Of a DNA stretch of 64,000 nucleotides, positions 53,785 through 61,816 are shown in pieces. The notes under the pieces were generated by a model. It was given only the letters and a program-made list of their open reading frames with translations, had not been told where the DNA came from and made no database searches. The DNA comes from Cohnella fermenti (lineage in GTDB: Bacteria > Bacillota > Bacilli > Paenibacillales > Paenibacillaceae), in assembly GCF_004801405.1 (NCBI RefSeq), contig NZ_SSOB01000006.1, forward strand, positions 62,001-126,000, in the 5' to 3' direction. The translations under genes and the position numbers were made by a program. The first letter of the stretch is position 1. The number at the start of each line of letters is the position of its first letter.

Positions 53785-54984
53785 TCAATACGTCCCCTCC
53801 AATACAGATTCAACACGTGACAACGCCCAATCCAATTCCTCTTCGGAGATAATTAGCGGAGGAGCAAGCCGGATGATATTCTCATGGGTTTCTTTGCAGA
53901 GCAGGCCGCGCTCCATCAATGTCTCGCAGAAAGGTCTCGCCGGCCTATCCAGCTCTATCCCGACGAACAGCCCCTTTCCTCTGACCTCGCGAACAATCGG
54001 ACTATTAAGATCTCGAAGTCTGTTTAACATCCTCTCTCCGAGAAGCGCGGACCTCTCATCCAGTTGTTCGTCCTCCATCGCCTCTAGCGCCGCTGCGGCC
54101 ACCGAGCAGGCAAGCGGATTTCCTCCGAATGTAGAGCCGTGCGATCCCGGCTCGAAGACGCCCAGAATGGCATCACTTGATGCAACGGCAGAGATCGGCA
54201 TTACCCCCCCTCCCAATGCCTTGCCCAGTATGATCATATCAGGAGACACATGCTCCCAGTCGCAGGCGAATCGCCGTCCCGTGCGGCCGAACCCGGTCTG
54301 AATTTCATCCGCAATGAACAGCACCCGATTCTTCTCGCATAGCTGTTTGGCTGCCGTAAGGAACCCTGCAGGGGGAATAACAATTCCGGCTTCACCCTGA
54401 ATTGGTTCCAGCAGAAGCGCGGCAGTATTACGGTTCACCGCCAGTTCAAGCGCTTCAATGTCTCCATACGGTATTCGTTTGAATCCAGGCGTGAAGGGGC
54501 CGAAATCACGTTTGTACTCTTCGGAGGAAGAGAACGACGTAATTGTCGTCGTCCGGCCATGAAAGTTCCCCTCGCAAACAATGATCTCGGCCGCGTCAGC
54601 AGGAATTTCCTTGTACCTATATGCCCATCTGCGAGCGGCCTTTATCGCAGTTTCAACCGCTTCAGCCCCCGTGTTCATTGCCAGTATCATTGATTTGCCG
54701 GTATAATTCGCCAATTTCTCATAGAAGCAAGCCAACTCCTCGTTGTGGAACGCCCGGGAGGTCAACGTTACCCGATCGGCTTGTTCCTTTAACGCTTGGA
54801 TAACTCTGGGATGCCGGTGACCCAAGTTAAGAGCGGAATAGGCGCTTAACATATCCATATACCGATTGCCCTCCGGATCTTCCACCCATACACCTTCGGC
54901 CCTGGCAATAACAATAGGCAGGGGCAAATAATTGCGTGCTCCGTATTTCTCAACTCTTGCGATTACCGTCCTCGAATAGTTCAT
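53785..54984 (-). CDS. rocD: Ornithine aminotransferase
   Basis: 399 aa. PLP enzyme converting ornithine and 2-oxoglutarate to glutamate semialdehyde and glutamate. [16 protein letters not shown] (about residue 100), [14 protein letters not shown] and the PLP lysine in [11 protein letters not shown] (about residue 254). ATG preceded by GGTGAGG. A perfect palindromic operator sits 17 bp upstream, so the transcript start or leader is directly under it. Confidence 0.95.
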   Translation of the reverse strand: MNYSRTVIARVEKYGARNYLPLPIVIARAEGVWVEDPEGNRYMDMLSAYSALNLGHRHPRVIQALKEQADRVTLTSRAFHNEELACFYEKLANYTGKSMILAMNTGAEAVETAIKAARRWAYRYKEIPADAAEIIVCEGNFHGRTTTITSFSSSEEYKRDFGPFTPGFKRIPYGDIEALELAVNRNTAALLLEPIQGEAGIVIPPAGFLTAAKQLCEKNRVLFIADEIQTGFGRTGRRFACDWEHVSPDMIILGKALGGGVMPISAVASSDAILGVFEPGSHGSTFGGNPLACSVAAAALEAMEDEQLDERSALLGERMLNRLRDLNSPIVREVRGKGLFVGIELDRPARPFCETLMERGLLCKETHENIIRLAPPLIISEEELDWALSRVESVLEGTY

Positions 54985-55000
54985 TTTCCTCACCTTTAAA

Positions 55001-55016
55001 ATATTGTATACAATAT
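55001..55016 (-). promoter_or_regulatory. GntR-type operator before rocD
   Basis: Perfect 16-bp palindrome ATATTGTATACAATAT, core TTGTATACAA. The GT..AC core is the common form for FadR/FCD-type GntR regulators. It matches sites at 51114-51145 and 57354-57379. Confidence 0.65.
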
Positions 55017-55090
55017 ACAAATGATTTCAAAAAAAAGATTCTGCATCTCTCATATCTCATCGATTCAGAATCCTTCGCCCTTGCTCTGAT

Positions 55091-55813
55091 TCACAACACC
55101 TTAGATAGAAACTCTTTGGTGCGCGGATGCCCGGGTTTTTCAAAAATATCCCTGGGTTTTCCCTCTTCGACAATCTTACCCCCATCCATAAACAGCAAGC
55201 GGTCTCCGACCTCCCTGGCAAATCCCATCTCATGGGTAACGATAACCATCGTCATTCCTCTCCGGGCCAACCCCTTCATGACGTCAAGAACCTCCCCAAC
55301 CATCTCTGGATCCAGCGCCGAGGTGGGCTCATCGAACAAGATGACGTCAGGCTCCATTGCCAAGGACCGCGCAATTGCGATGCGTTGCTTCTGACCGCCC
55401 GACAGGCTGTTCGGATAAGCATGTTTTTTGTCTTCCAAGCCGACAGCCTTCAAGAGTCCGATTGCGAGCTCTTCCGACGAAGCTCTCGAGAGCTTCTTTA
55501 ATTTCCTTGGAGCAAGCGTAAGATTCTCCATCACATTCATATGGGGAAATAAATTAAAGTGCTGGAAAACCATCCCCATCTTCTGCCGAATCGAGTTCAG
55601 CTCCGATTGCTTCTCGACAACCGGCCGACCTTCAAACATGATCTCACCGGAGCTTGGCTCCTCAAGACGATTCAAGCATCTCAGGAATGTGCTCTTGCCC
55701 GATCCGCTCGGCCCGATAACGACTACAACTTCCCCCTGATGAATGGTACAATCTATCCCTTTGAGCACTTCGTGCTTACCATAGGATTTGCGCAGTTCCC
55801 GGACCTTGATCAT
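55091..55813 (-). CDS. Polar amino-acid ABC transporter ATPase (GlnQ/ArtM type)
   Basis: 240 aa. Walker [10 protein letters not shown] (residue 33), Q-loop QHFNLFPHM, signature LSGGQKQR, Walker [14 protein letters not shown]. It energises the permease it overlaps by 4 bp. Specificity cannot be read from the ATPase, but the setting with rocDFA suggests arginine or ornithine. Confidence 0.95.
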   Translation of the reverse strand: MIKVRELRKSYGKHEVLKGIDCTIHQGEVVVVIGPSGSGKSTFLRCLNRLEEPSSGEIMFEGRPVVEKQSELNSIRQKMGMVFQHFNLFPHMNVMENLTLAPRKLKKLSRASSEELAIGLLKAVGLEDKKHAYPNSLSGGQKQRIAIARSLAMEPDVILFDEPTSALDPEMVGEVLDVMKGLARRGMTMVIVTHEMGFAREVGDRLLFMDGGKIVEEGKPRDIFEKPGHPRTKEFLSKVL

Positions 55814-56457
55814 CTCGTTCTCAGCTTCCTTTCCAATGCACCCAGCAGCTTGGAGAGCGTGAAGGTCATGATAAAGTAGCAGGCGCTTACGACAAGAAGC
55901 GGCTCGAAGGTCAAAAAGAGCGAACCCTGAATTGTCCTTGCATTGTACAGAAGCTCTGCAATTCCGACGGTAGATACCAAAGAAGAATCTTTAATGATGA
56001 TAATAAATTCATTGCCAATGGCCGGCAACATGTTACGGAATGCCTGTGGAAGCACGATGTGGTACATCGTCATTCCCCGCGGCATTCCCAACGATCTCGC
56101 CGCTTCCGTCTGCCCTTTATCGATCGCCTCGATCCCGCCGCGGAACACCTCGGCCATATAAGCCGAACTGTTGACGGTAAGAGCGACAACACCTGCCATA
56201 AAAGCAGACATGTTTATTCCGAACTCCGTAAGACCGTAGTAAATAAGCAATATTTGCACGAACAAGGGAGTCCCTCGGATTATTTCCACATAAGCCGAAG
56301 AAACGGCCTTTGCCACCCATACCCCCGACAACCTTAGCAAGGCCAAAAAAATTCCAAGCAGGGTGCCGAGTATGACACCGAAAAAAGAAAGCTTCAGCGT
56401 CACCCAGGCACCATGAGCAAACATCTGCCAGTGGTCCGTAAGAAAGGAGAAATTCAT
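55810..56457 (-). CDS. Amino-acid ABC transporter permease
   Basis: 215 aa, HisM/GlnP family, five TM segments. Starts [27 protein letters not shown], with [21 protein letters not shown] (about residue 57) and [25 protein letters not shown] (EAA loop, about residue 117). A single permease subunit, so it probably works as a homodimer. Confidence 0.94.
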   Translation of the reverse strand: MNFSFLTDHWQMFAHGAWVTLKLSFFGVILGTLLGIFLALLRLSGVWVAKAVSSAYVEIIRGTPLFVQILLIYYGLTEFGINMSAFMAGVVALTVNSSAYMAEVFRGGIEAIDKGQTEAARSLGMPRGMTMYHIVLPQAFRNMLPAIGNEFIIIIKDSSLVSTVGIAELLYNARTIQGSLFLTFEPLLVVSACYFIMTFTLSKLLGALERKLRTR

Positions 56458-56476
56458 CGTAATCTACCTTTGCATT

Positions 56477-57295
56477 TTATTCTCCTGCCAATTCATTCGC
56501 TTCAACGACGAAACGATCAATGTCGCCATTATCCTGGAGCCGCTTTAGCGTCTCATTAATATCCTCCACCAGTTGTGCATCGCCCTTCTTCACCGCAATG
56601 GCGAAACCCGTCTCGTCCGCAGGCTGTTCAATGACAATATCCGACACCGCCGTAGAGGACTGCGTCTTGGCGTATTGCTCAGCCACAGGCTTCTCTAGAA
56701 TCACAGCATCTACACGACCGCTAGTGATCTCCATCACCAACTCTGGTATTTTGGATAACGACGTTAGTTGAGCACCCTCGATTTCCTTGGCAAGATCCTC
56801 TTGAATGGTTCCTTTCTGAACGCCAATTTTTTTGTTCTTCAGATCTTCCGGCGTCTTATACTGATCAGCCGTTTCTTTGCTCACAAGAACCCCTTGCGAT
56901 GCGTTATAGTAGATATCCGAGAAGTCGACCTGCTTCCGGCGTTCCTCGGTCGGATTCATACCGGAGATGACAAAGTCTACCTTGCCCGTATCCAAAGACA
57001 GAAGAAGTCCATCGAAATCGGTATCTGTAATCACTAGTTCAGCATTAAGATCCTGGGCGATCTCCTTCGCGATAGCAATATCGAACCCTACAATCGTATC
57101 CTTGCCGTCAATCGTCTTGTGGAACTCGAACGGAGCGTAATCTGCGCTTGTACCGACAACGATCTTCCCTTGCGATGCCGACGGGGACGGAGTTGAAGCC
57201 GGAGTTTCCGAAGCGGAATTATTCTCTTTGTTGCCACACGCTCCAAGTACCCCTAGAGCCATGACCGCCGTCAATGCAATTAACCTTTTCTTCAT
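56477..57295 (-). CDS. Amino-acid ABC transporter substrate-binding lipoprotein
   Basis: 272 aa. Lipobox LGVLGACGN (Cys at about residue 21), Ser/Pro linker, then a family-3 binding fold: VVGTSADYAPFEF, IVGFDIAIAKEIAQDL and DFVISGMNPTEERRKQVDFS. First gene of the importer, 20 bp before the permease. Operators of the rocD type lie 60-85 bp upstream. Arginine/ornithine is the inferred ligand. Confidence 0.93.
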   Translation of the reverse strand: MKKRLIALTAVMALGVLGACGNKENNSASETPASTPSPSASQGKIVVGTSADYAPFEFHKTIDGKDTIVGFDIAIAKEIAQDLNAELVITDTDFDGLLLSLDTGKVDFVISGMNPTEERRKQVDFSDIYYNASQGVLVSKETADQYKTPEDLKNKKIGVQKGTIQEDLAKEIEGAQLTSLSKIPELVMEITSGRVDAVILEKPVAEQYAKTQSSTAVSDIVIEQPADETGFAIAVKKGDAQLVEDINETLKRLQDNGDIDRFVVEANELAGE

Positions 57296-57353
57296 TCCCT
57301 CTGATCTCTCCTTTTCTCTAGGAAACAGAATGCGAGATGCGAAAACCTGACAT

Positions 57354-57379
57354 CTCGTATACAATATACATTGTACAAC
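57354..57379 (-). promoter_or_regulatory. GntR-type operator pair before the amino-acid importer
   Basis: CGTATACAATA followed by CATTGTACAAC, two overlapping variants of TTGTATACAA, 60-85 bp before the binding-protein start. Confidence 0.6.
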
Positions 57380-57687
57380 ACTCCGTTCGTGTAATGTATT
57401 ATAACACCGAGAGGTGTGGACGACAATACCATTTAAGACAAAATTAAATACCCTAACCTCGCGTTATATTATGTAACATGGAAAACGCATTTTCGTATTA
57501 TCTTAAAGTTTATTATTGTCGTCCATGCGTTCCAATGTTAGTATTAAAAATAGACTCATTACACCATCCGAGAAACTGACAGCATTGGATCAATCACTAT
57601 TCGATTGGGACACATGCTGTTTAAGTATATGTTGGTATGCAATAATAGGATTAGGTGAGATTGTTGCGGTTCAGAGGAGGCACGCCG
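57380..57687. other. Divergent regulatory region before the GntR gene
   Basis: AT-rich 300 bp without a gene. A perfect 12-bp inverted repeat, TGGACGACAATA (57417-57428) and TATTGTCGTCCA (57514-57525), encloses about 85 bp. The GntR promoter should lie in the right half, but no hexamers were assigned securely. Confidence 0.55.
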
Positions 57688-58332
57688 TTGGAACTACCTA
57701 AATACCAATCGCTAAAGGACCATGTCTATAATTATATAGTATCTAAGATCCAGGACGGCGCTTGGTCGCCGAATCAAAAAATCAACGAAGCCGAGATCTG
57801 CAAAACTTTGGATATTAGCCGAACACCCACACGAGAAGCCCTGTTCCAATTGACGAACGACAACCTACTAGAATACATCCCCAGACGAGGCTTTATCGTA
57901 AAACCTTTTCATCCTAAAGAAAAGTTGGACGTATCGCAAATTATTGGAGCTTTAGATGCACTTGCCGCTTCGCTCGCTATCGAGCACATCGGAGAGCACG
58001 AGCTTAGCAGGATGCAGAGTATTGTCGATAAGATTAACGATGACATCAACCGCAGGGACTTTGCGGAATATTATCAAGATCAGTATGATTTCCATGAGAT
58101 TTACACGCTCAAATGCAACAACCCTACGCTGATCGAGAAAATTCATCAGTTAAAGAATGGCTTTATACGCCAGTCTTACATAAGCGAAGACAAGGAAAAG
58201 ATGGCTCATGTGCTCCTGGAAGTAAATGCTGAACACCAACAGGTCATCGAATGCTTTATGAACAAAGACAAAGATCGCCTCGATTGCTTGCTGAAGTTCC
58301 ATTGGCGGATCATCGATTCCGAGATGTTGTAA
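57688..58332 (+). CDS. GntR-family (FCD) transcriptional regulator
   Basis: 214 aa from TTG with AGAGGAGG seven bases upstream. Winged helix at residues about 8-72 (WSPNQKINEAEICKTLDISRTPTREALFQL), then an all-helical FCD ligand domain to the end. Divergent from the amino-acid importer and rocDFA. Repeated TTGTATACAA-like sites before those operons and before the giant peptidase make it the likely common regulator, with an amino acid or related acid as ligand. More AT-rich than average for the window. Confidence 0.88.
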   Translation: MELPKYQSLKDHVYNYIVSKIQDGAWSPNQKINEAEICKTLDISRTPTREALFQLTNDNLLEYIPRRGFIVKPFHPKEKLDVSQIIGALDALAASLAIEHIGEHELSRMQSIVDKINDDINRRDFAEYYQDQYDFHEIYTLKCNNPTLIEKIHQLKNGFIRQSYISEDKEKMAHVLLEVNAEHQQVIECFMNKDKDRLDCLLKFHWRIIDSEML

Positions 58333-58436
58333 TCGAAATCCAAACTTCGCTTCGCCTGCCCTGGGCGGCCCGCCGCTTAGCCGAACCATACGCCCGATCG
58401 AACCGCAGAGCTTGAGCAAGTGCGGACAGGGGCCTC

Positions 58437-58460
58437 AGCCCTGACCAGACGGTCAGGGCT
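58437..58460. terminator. Bidirectional terminator between the GntR and YdeI-family genes
   Basis: AGCCCTGACC/GGTCAGGGCT with a four-base loop between two convergent genes; TTCTGTTCGTT follows on the plus strand. Confidence 0.75.
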
Positions 58461-58480
58461 TCTGTTCGTTCAATGACCGA

Positions 58481-59083
58481 TCACGGAATAAGCTTCTCGC
58501 CCCGCTCCAGCATCTCGATGAACTGGCGAATCTTCCGCTCCCTCGTCTCCTGCTTCTTGACGTTCCCGATGCGGAACAGGATCGCGAAGCGGTTCGCCCC
58601 GTTTAACGTCTCGAAGAACGCCTTCGCCCGCTCGCTCTTGGCGAGCTCGGCCGCGAAGTCGTCCGGCAGCGTCATGCGGCTCTGCGCCTCATAGGCCCGG
58701 TCCCACTCGCCGCCTTGCTTCGCTGCTTCGATCGCTGCCAGTCCCGCTGGACGCATCCGCCCTTCCGCGATCAGGCGCTCCGCCTTCTCCTTGTTCACCT
58801 GCGACCAGATGCTCCGCTTCCCGCGCGGCGTGTAGCGCTGCAGCCAGGTTCGGTCGTCGTGCGCTTCCTTCTGGCTGTCGATCCAGCCGTAACACAGGCA
58901 GATCTCCAGCGCTTCGTTGTAGGTCAACGTCGCGACGCCCGACCCTTTCTTCGCGTGATGAAGCCGCACACCGGGCGACGAGGCATGCTCCTCCTCCAGC
59001 CACCGTTCGAACGACGGCGCGTCTTCGAACAACCGGATCGGCAGTGCCGCCGCCGGCTGCTTCTTCCCCGATGCAGAAGCCAT
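58481..59083 (-). CDS. YdeI/OmpD-associated family protein
   Basis: 200 aa. Domain begins LPIRLFEDAPSFERWLEEEHA and contains the family core ALEICLCYGWIDSQKEAHDDRTWLQRYTPR (about residue 58), RKSIWS-like GKRSIWSQVNKEKAERLIAEGRM and the C-terminal NAxxxxxRxGxVKxxETRxRKI region. The Bacillus YdeI is linked to resistance to membrane-active peptides, but the biochemical role is unknown. It precedes the Nudix gene's stop by 18 bp in the same direction. Confidence 0.88.
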   Translation of the reverse strand: MASASGKKQPAAALPIRLFEDAPSFERWLEEEHASSPGVRLHHAKKGSGVATLTYNEALEICLCYGWIDSQKEAHDDRTWLQRYTPRGKRSIWSQVNKEKAERLIAEGRMRPAGLAAIEAAKQGGEWDRAYEAQSRMTLPDDFAAELAKSERAKAFFETLNGANRFAILFRIGNVKKQETRERKIRQFIEMLERGEKLIP

Positions 59084-59101
59084 TCGCTTCGCCTCCTCCG
59101 G

Positions 59102-59512
59102 CTAGTCCAGCAGCTCCGGACTCCTTCTCACCTGCTCGAGCATATGCCCGATATTCCCTTCGCCCGCGTACCGCTTCAGATCGAAGAAGTCCCGCTCGAG
59201 ATCGGACCAATACAGATCGTTCTCGTCGCCGCTCGCCTCGACCTCCCGCCGCAGCCGGCCGACGTACACTTCGACGCAACAATTCTGCAAGTAATACGTG
59301 AAGTCCATCAGATGCCGCAGCCGAATATCGTCCCGCCCAATGCCGGTCTCCTCCCGCAGCTCCCGGTAGGCCGCATCGATTCCGGACTCTTCGCTCTCGA
59401 TCTTGCCGCCGACCAGATTGCTTAATCCCTTGTACGGGTCCTTCCGCCTTCGGCACATTAGCAGCCGCTGCCTGTCGGGGCTGTAGACCATGATGACGTT
59501 GTATCCCTGCAT
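59102..59512 (-). CDS. Nudix hydrolase (MutT type)
   Basis: 136 aa from the ATG at 59512 (AAGGAG ten bases upstream). The Nudix box GGKIESEESGIDAAYRELREETGI lies near residue 36, carrying the Glu ligands for Mg2+. Hydrolyses a nucleoside diphosphate-linked compound; YmaB-like and 8-oxo-dGTPase-like substrates are both possible. The YdeI-family gene follows 18 bp on. Confidence 0.9.
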   Translation of the reverse strand: MQGYNVIMVYSPDRQRLLMCRRRKDPYKGLSNLVGGKIESEESGIDAAYRELREETGIGRDDIRLRHLMDFTYYLQNCCVEVYVGRLRREVEASGDENDLYWSDLERDFFDLKRYAGEGNIGHMLEQVRRSPELLD

Positions 59513-59664
59513 AAGCGTTAATCTCCTTGTTGGCGCCCAAGTAACCCTTCCATTATCCCATGGATGCTGTCGCATGGGAAGCGCTCCCCTCCCTCTTCAA
59601 GCCCGCGCGAAAAAACCGCCCGCCGGACAACCCGGCGAAGCGGCCCTTCATGTTGCCGATAGAG

Positions 59665-61740
59665 CTACGAGCGAATGATCAGCGCCCCGTGAATGTCGAG
59701 CCTTGCGACGATCGCCTCCAGCCGGCCGTTCGCCCAGCTCCAGGCCGGCTCCTCGCCGTCCGGTTCCCAGGAGACGGAAGCCGGCGGGCTCTCCAGGCGA
59801 ACGCTCAGCCGGATCGGCCCGATCGGCGGGACATAATCGGCGTAAGCCCGCCGATTCGATACCGGCATGTTCGCCAGGTTGAGCAGATGCACGCACAGCT
59901 CGCCGTCCGCGGTGCGGCGAAGCGAGAGATCGACGCAGGACGGCGCGTCGGTGCTCACGGCCGGGTCGGGGAACAGACGCTCCGCCAGCCGGCGAATCCA
60001 TTCCCGGAGCGACGGGTGATGCGAATGGAAGTAGCGCTCGGCGACGGGGCCGTAGACGGCGGCGATCGCTCCCTTGCCGTAACGGTTCACCGTCGCGGCG
60101 ATCGCTTCCTCGCGATGGCGCAGATGCTCGGCGGACACTCCTTCGCTTCTCGTATCCAGGTACGAATGGCGGCCGTGGACGCCGTCGCCATGATAGCGGA
60201 CGGCGACGGCCTCGGCGGTTGTCGTCTCGACGCGCTGCCACAAGCCGGGACAGCCGACCTTGCCGACCTTGCCGACCTTGCCGCCGTTCCCGAGTTTCCC
60301 GGCCTCCCAGACATTCCGTTCCTCCCCAGACTTTCCAACCTGCCCGTCCGGCAAGACAAGCTGCGCATTCACGGCCTCCGGCTCGCCAAGCAGCTCCGCC
60401 CCGAGCGCTTCGCCGAACAGCCGCGCACAGCGCTCGCCGAGCAGAAGCAGCTTGCCCCCGCCGTCCACATAGGCGAGCACCCGGCGGCTGAACTCGTCGG
60501 ACAGCGCGTGCGCGTCGGGAATGACCAGAAGCGCGAACTCCTCCAGGCGGTTCTCCAGCATATGCTCGGCCAGGATGTCGACCGAATAATGCGACTCCAG
60601 CAGGGCGTGCAGCGCCCCTTCCAGCTCGACAAGCGGCGTGCCCCACCATGTGAACACCCGGTCGGAGCGCTCGAACTGGCTCTCGCTCGAATGCAGCAGC
60701 GCCACCTGCGGCACCGAGACGCTGCGATGGGAGAAGCGCTGCCTTGCACGGCAGAAGTCCGCCACCTTGGCGGCGACGTCTTCGATCTGTTCGTTGATGT
60801 ATCCCGATCGCGTGGGAAGGAAGTACATCATGAAGCCCCCGCCGTGCATCAGCACAACGCCCGCTTCCTGCTTGAGCTGCCACGGCGTCTTCAGCAGCTC
60901 CTCCTGCCCGGCGGCATTGTCGAAGCCCCATGCCTGAAGCTCCCAAGGCATGCCGACGTTGCTCAGGTATCGCGTCTCCGTCCGGGCGCGATCCGCCGAC
61001 AGCATCGGGTCGAAGTCGCCGGAGATATAATCGATGCCGGCGGCGACCGGCTTCGGGCTCATCGTCGTGTACGCCCAGTTGCTGGCGACCTGAAGCGTCG
61101 GGAAGGAGCGGTGCAGCTCCTCCGTCCAATGCTTCAGATAAGCCTCGAACGCCGCCCGATGGAAGCTCTTCCACCTTAGCCACCGGGGATCGTCGCGGCT
61201 GACGGGCGCATCGTCCCAGCCCGTCTCCGCATGCCAGGCGGACAGGGCGGCGGGGGAATAATCAAGCTTCGCCCCCCAGCATTCGCCGTCCAGCCAGACG
61301 CTGTCCAATCCGTAGCGGGCAACGAGCTCCTTAAGCTGCGGGATCATCAGCTCGTCGGCATACGGGCCGAACACGCTTGTCGCTTCGGCATCCGGCCTCC
61401 CTCCGGCATCTTGGCTGGCCCATTCGGGATGCCGACGCACCGCGAGATGATCGACCACGCCGGAATAATGAATGCCCATCGCAATGCCGAGCTCCCGGGT
61501 CGTCTCGCGCCAGATGGCGAGCGAATCCCGCACGATACCGGGGGCCGCCCAGCCCGTATCGACCGGGCAGCCGACATAGCCGGGATGGCCCTTGCAATCG
61601 TAGTGAATGTAATCGGGACGAACGCGCCGCAGCAACTGCCCGACTTGTTCCTTCGTCACGTCCGCCCCCAGGCTGTCGTCTTCTTCCGTCGGATGAAGAT
61701 CGAAGTGCAGCCCCAGGTAAGCCTCCTTGCGGTCCAGCAT
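59665..61740 (-). CDS. TIM-barrel glycoside hydrolase with beta-galactosidase trimerisation-like domain
   Basis: 691 aa, no signal peptide. N-terminal (beta/alpha)8 barrel (about 1-330) with DYIHYDCKGHPGY, GIAMGIHYSGVVDH and the catalytic-looking SVWLDGECWGAKLDYSP (about residue 147), reminiscent of the GH29/HGH6 groups. A middle Rossmann-like trimerisation domain (about 345-560, LLVIPDAHALSDEFSRRVLAYV) and a C-terminal beta domain follow. In-frame 9-bp repeats give the insert GGKVGKVGKVGCPG near residue 500. Substrate unknown; alpha-fucoside or beta-galactoside are possibilities. Confidence 0.72.
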   Translation of the reverse strand: MLDRKEAYLGLHFDLHPTEEDDSLGADVTKEQVGQLLRRVRPDYIHYDCKGHPGYVGCPVDTGWAAPGIVRDSLAIWRETTRELGIAMGIHYSGVVDHLAVRRHPEWASQDAGGRPDAEATSVFGPYADELMIPQLKELVARYGLDSVWLDGECWGAKLDYSPAALSAWHAETGWDDAPVSRDDPRWLRWKSFHRAAFEAYLKHWTEELHRSFPTLQVASNWAYTTMSPKPVAAGIDYISGDFDPMLSADRARTETRYLSNVGMPWELQAWGFDNAAGQEELLKTPWQLKQEAGVVLMHGGGFMMYFLPTRSGYINEQIEDVAAKVADFCRARQRFSHRSVSVPQVALLHSSESQFERSDRVFTWWGTPLVELEGALHALLESHYSVDILAEHMLENRLEEFALLVIPDAHALSDEFSRRVLAYVDGGGKLLLLGERCARLFGEALGAELLGEPEAVNAQLVLPDGQVGKSGEERNVWEAGKLGNGGKVGKVGKVGCPGLWQRVETTTAEAVAVRYHGDGVHGRHSYLDTRSEGVSAEHLRHREEAIAATVNRYGKGAIAAVYGPVAERYFHSHHPSLREWIRRLAERLFPDPAVSTDAPSCVDLSLRRTADGELCVHLLNLANMPVSNRRAYADYVPPIGPIRLSVRLESPPASVSWEPDGEEPAWSWANGRLEAIVARLDIHGALIIRS

Positions 61741-61816
61741 CGTATTCCCTCTCTCCTCGGCTTTTTCGCCCATTCTGTGTATTTATGAACTCCTGCGAGC
61801 TCCCGCTAAGCAAGCC

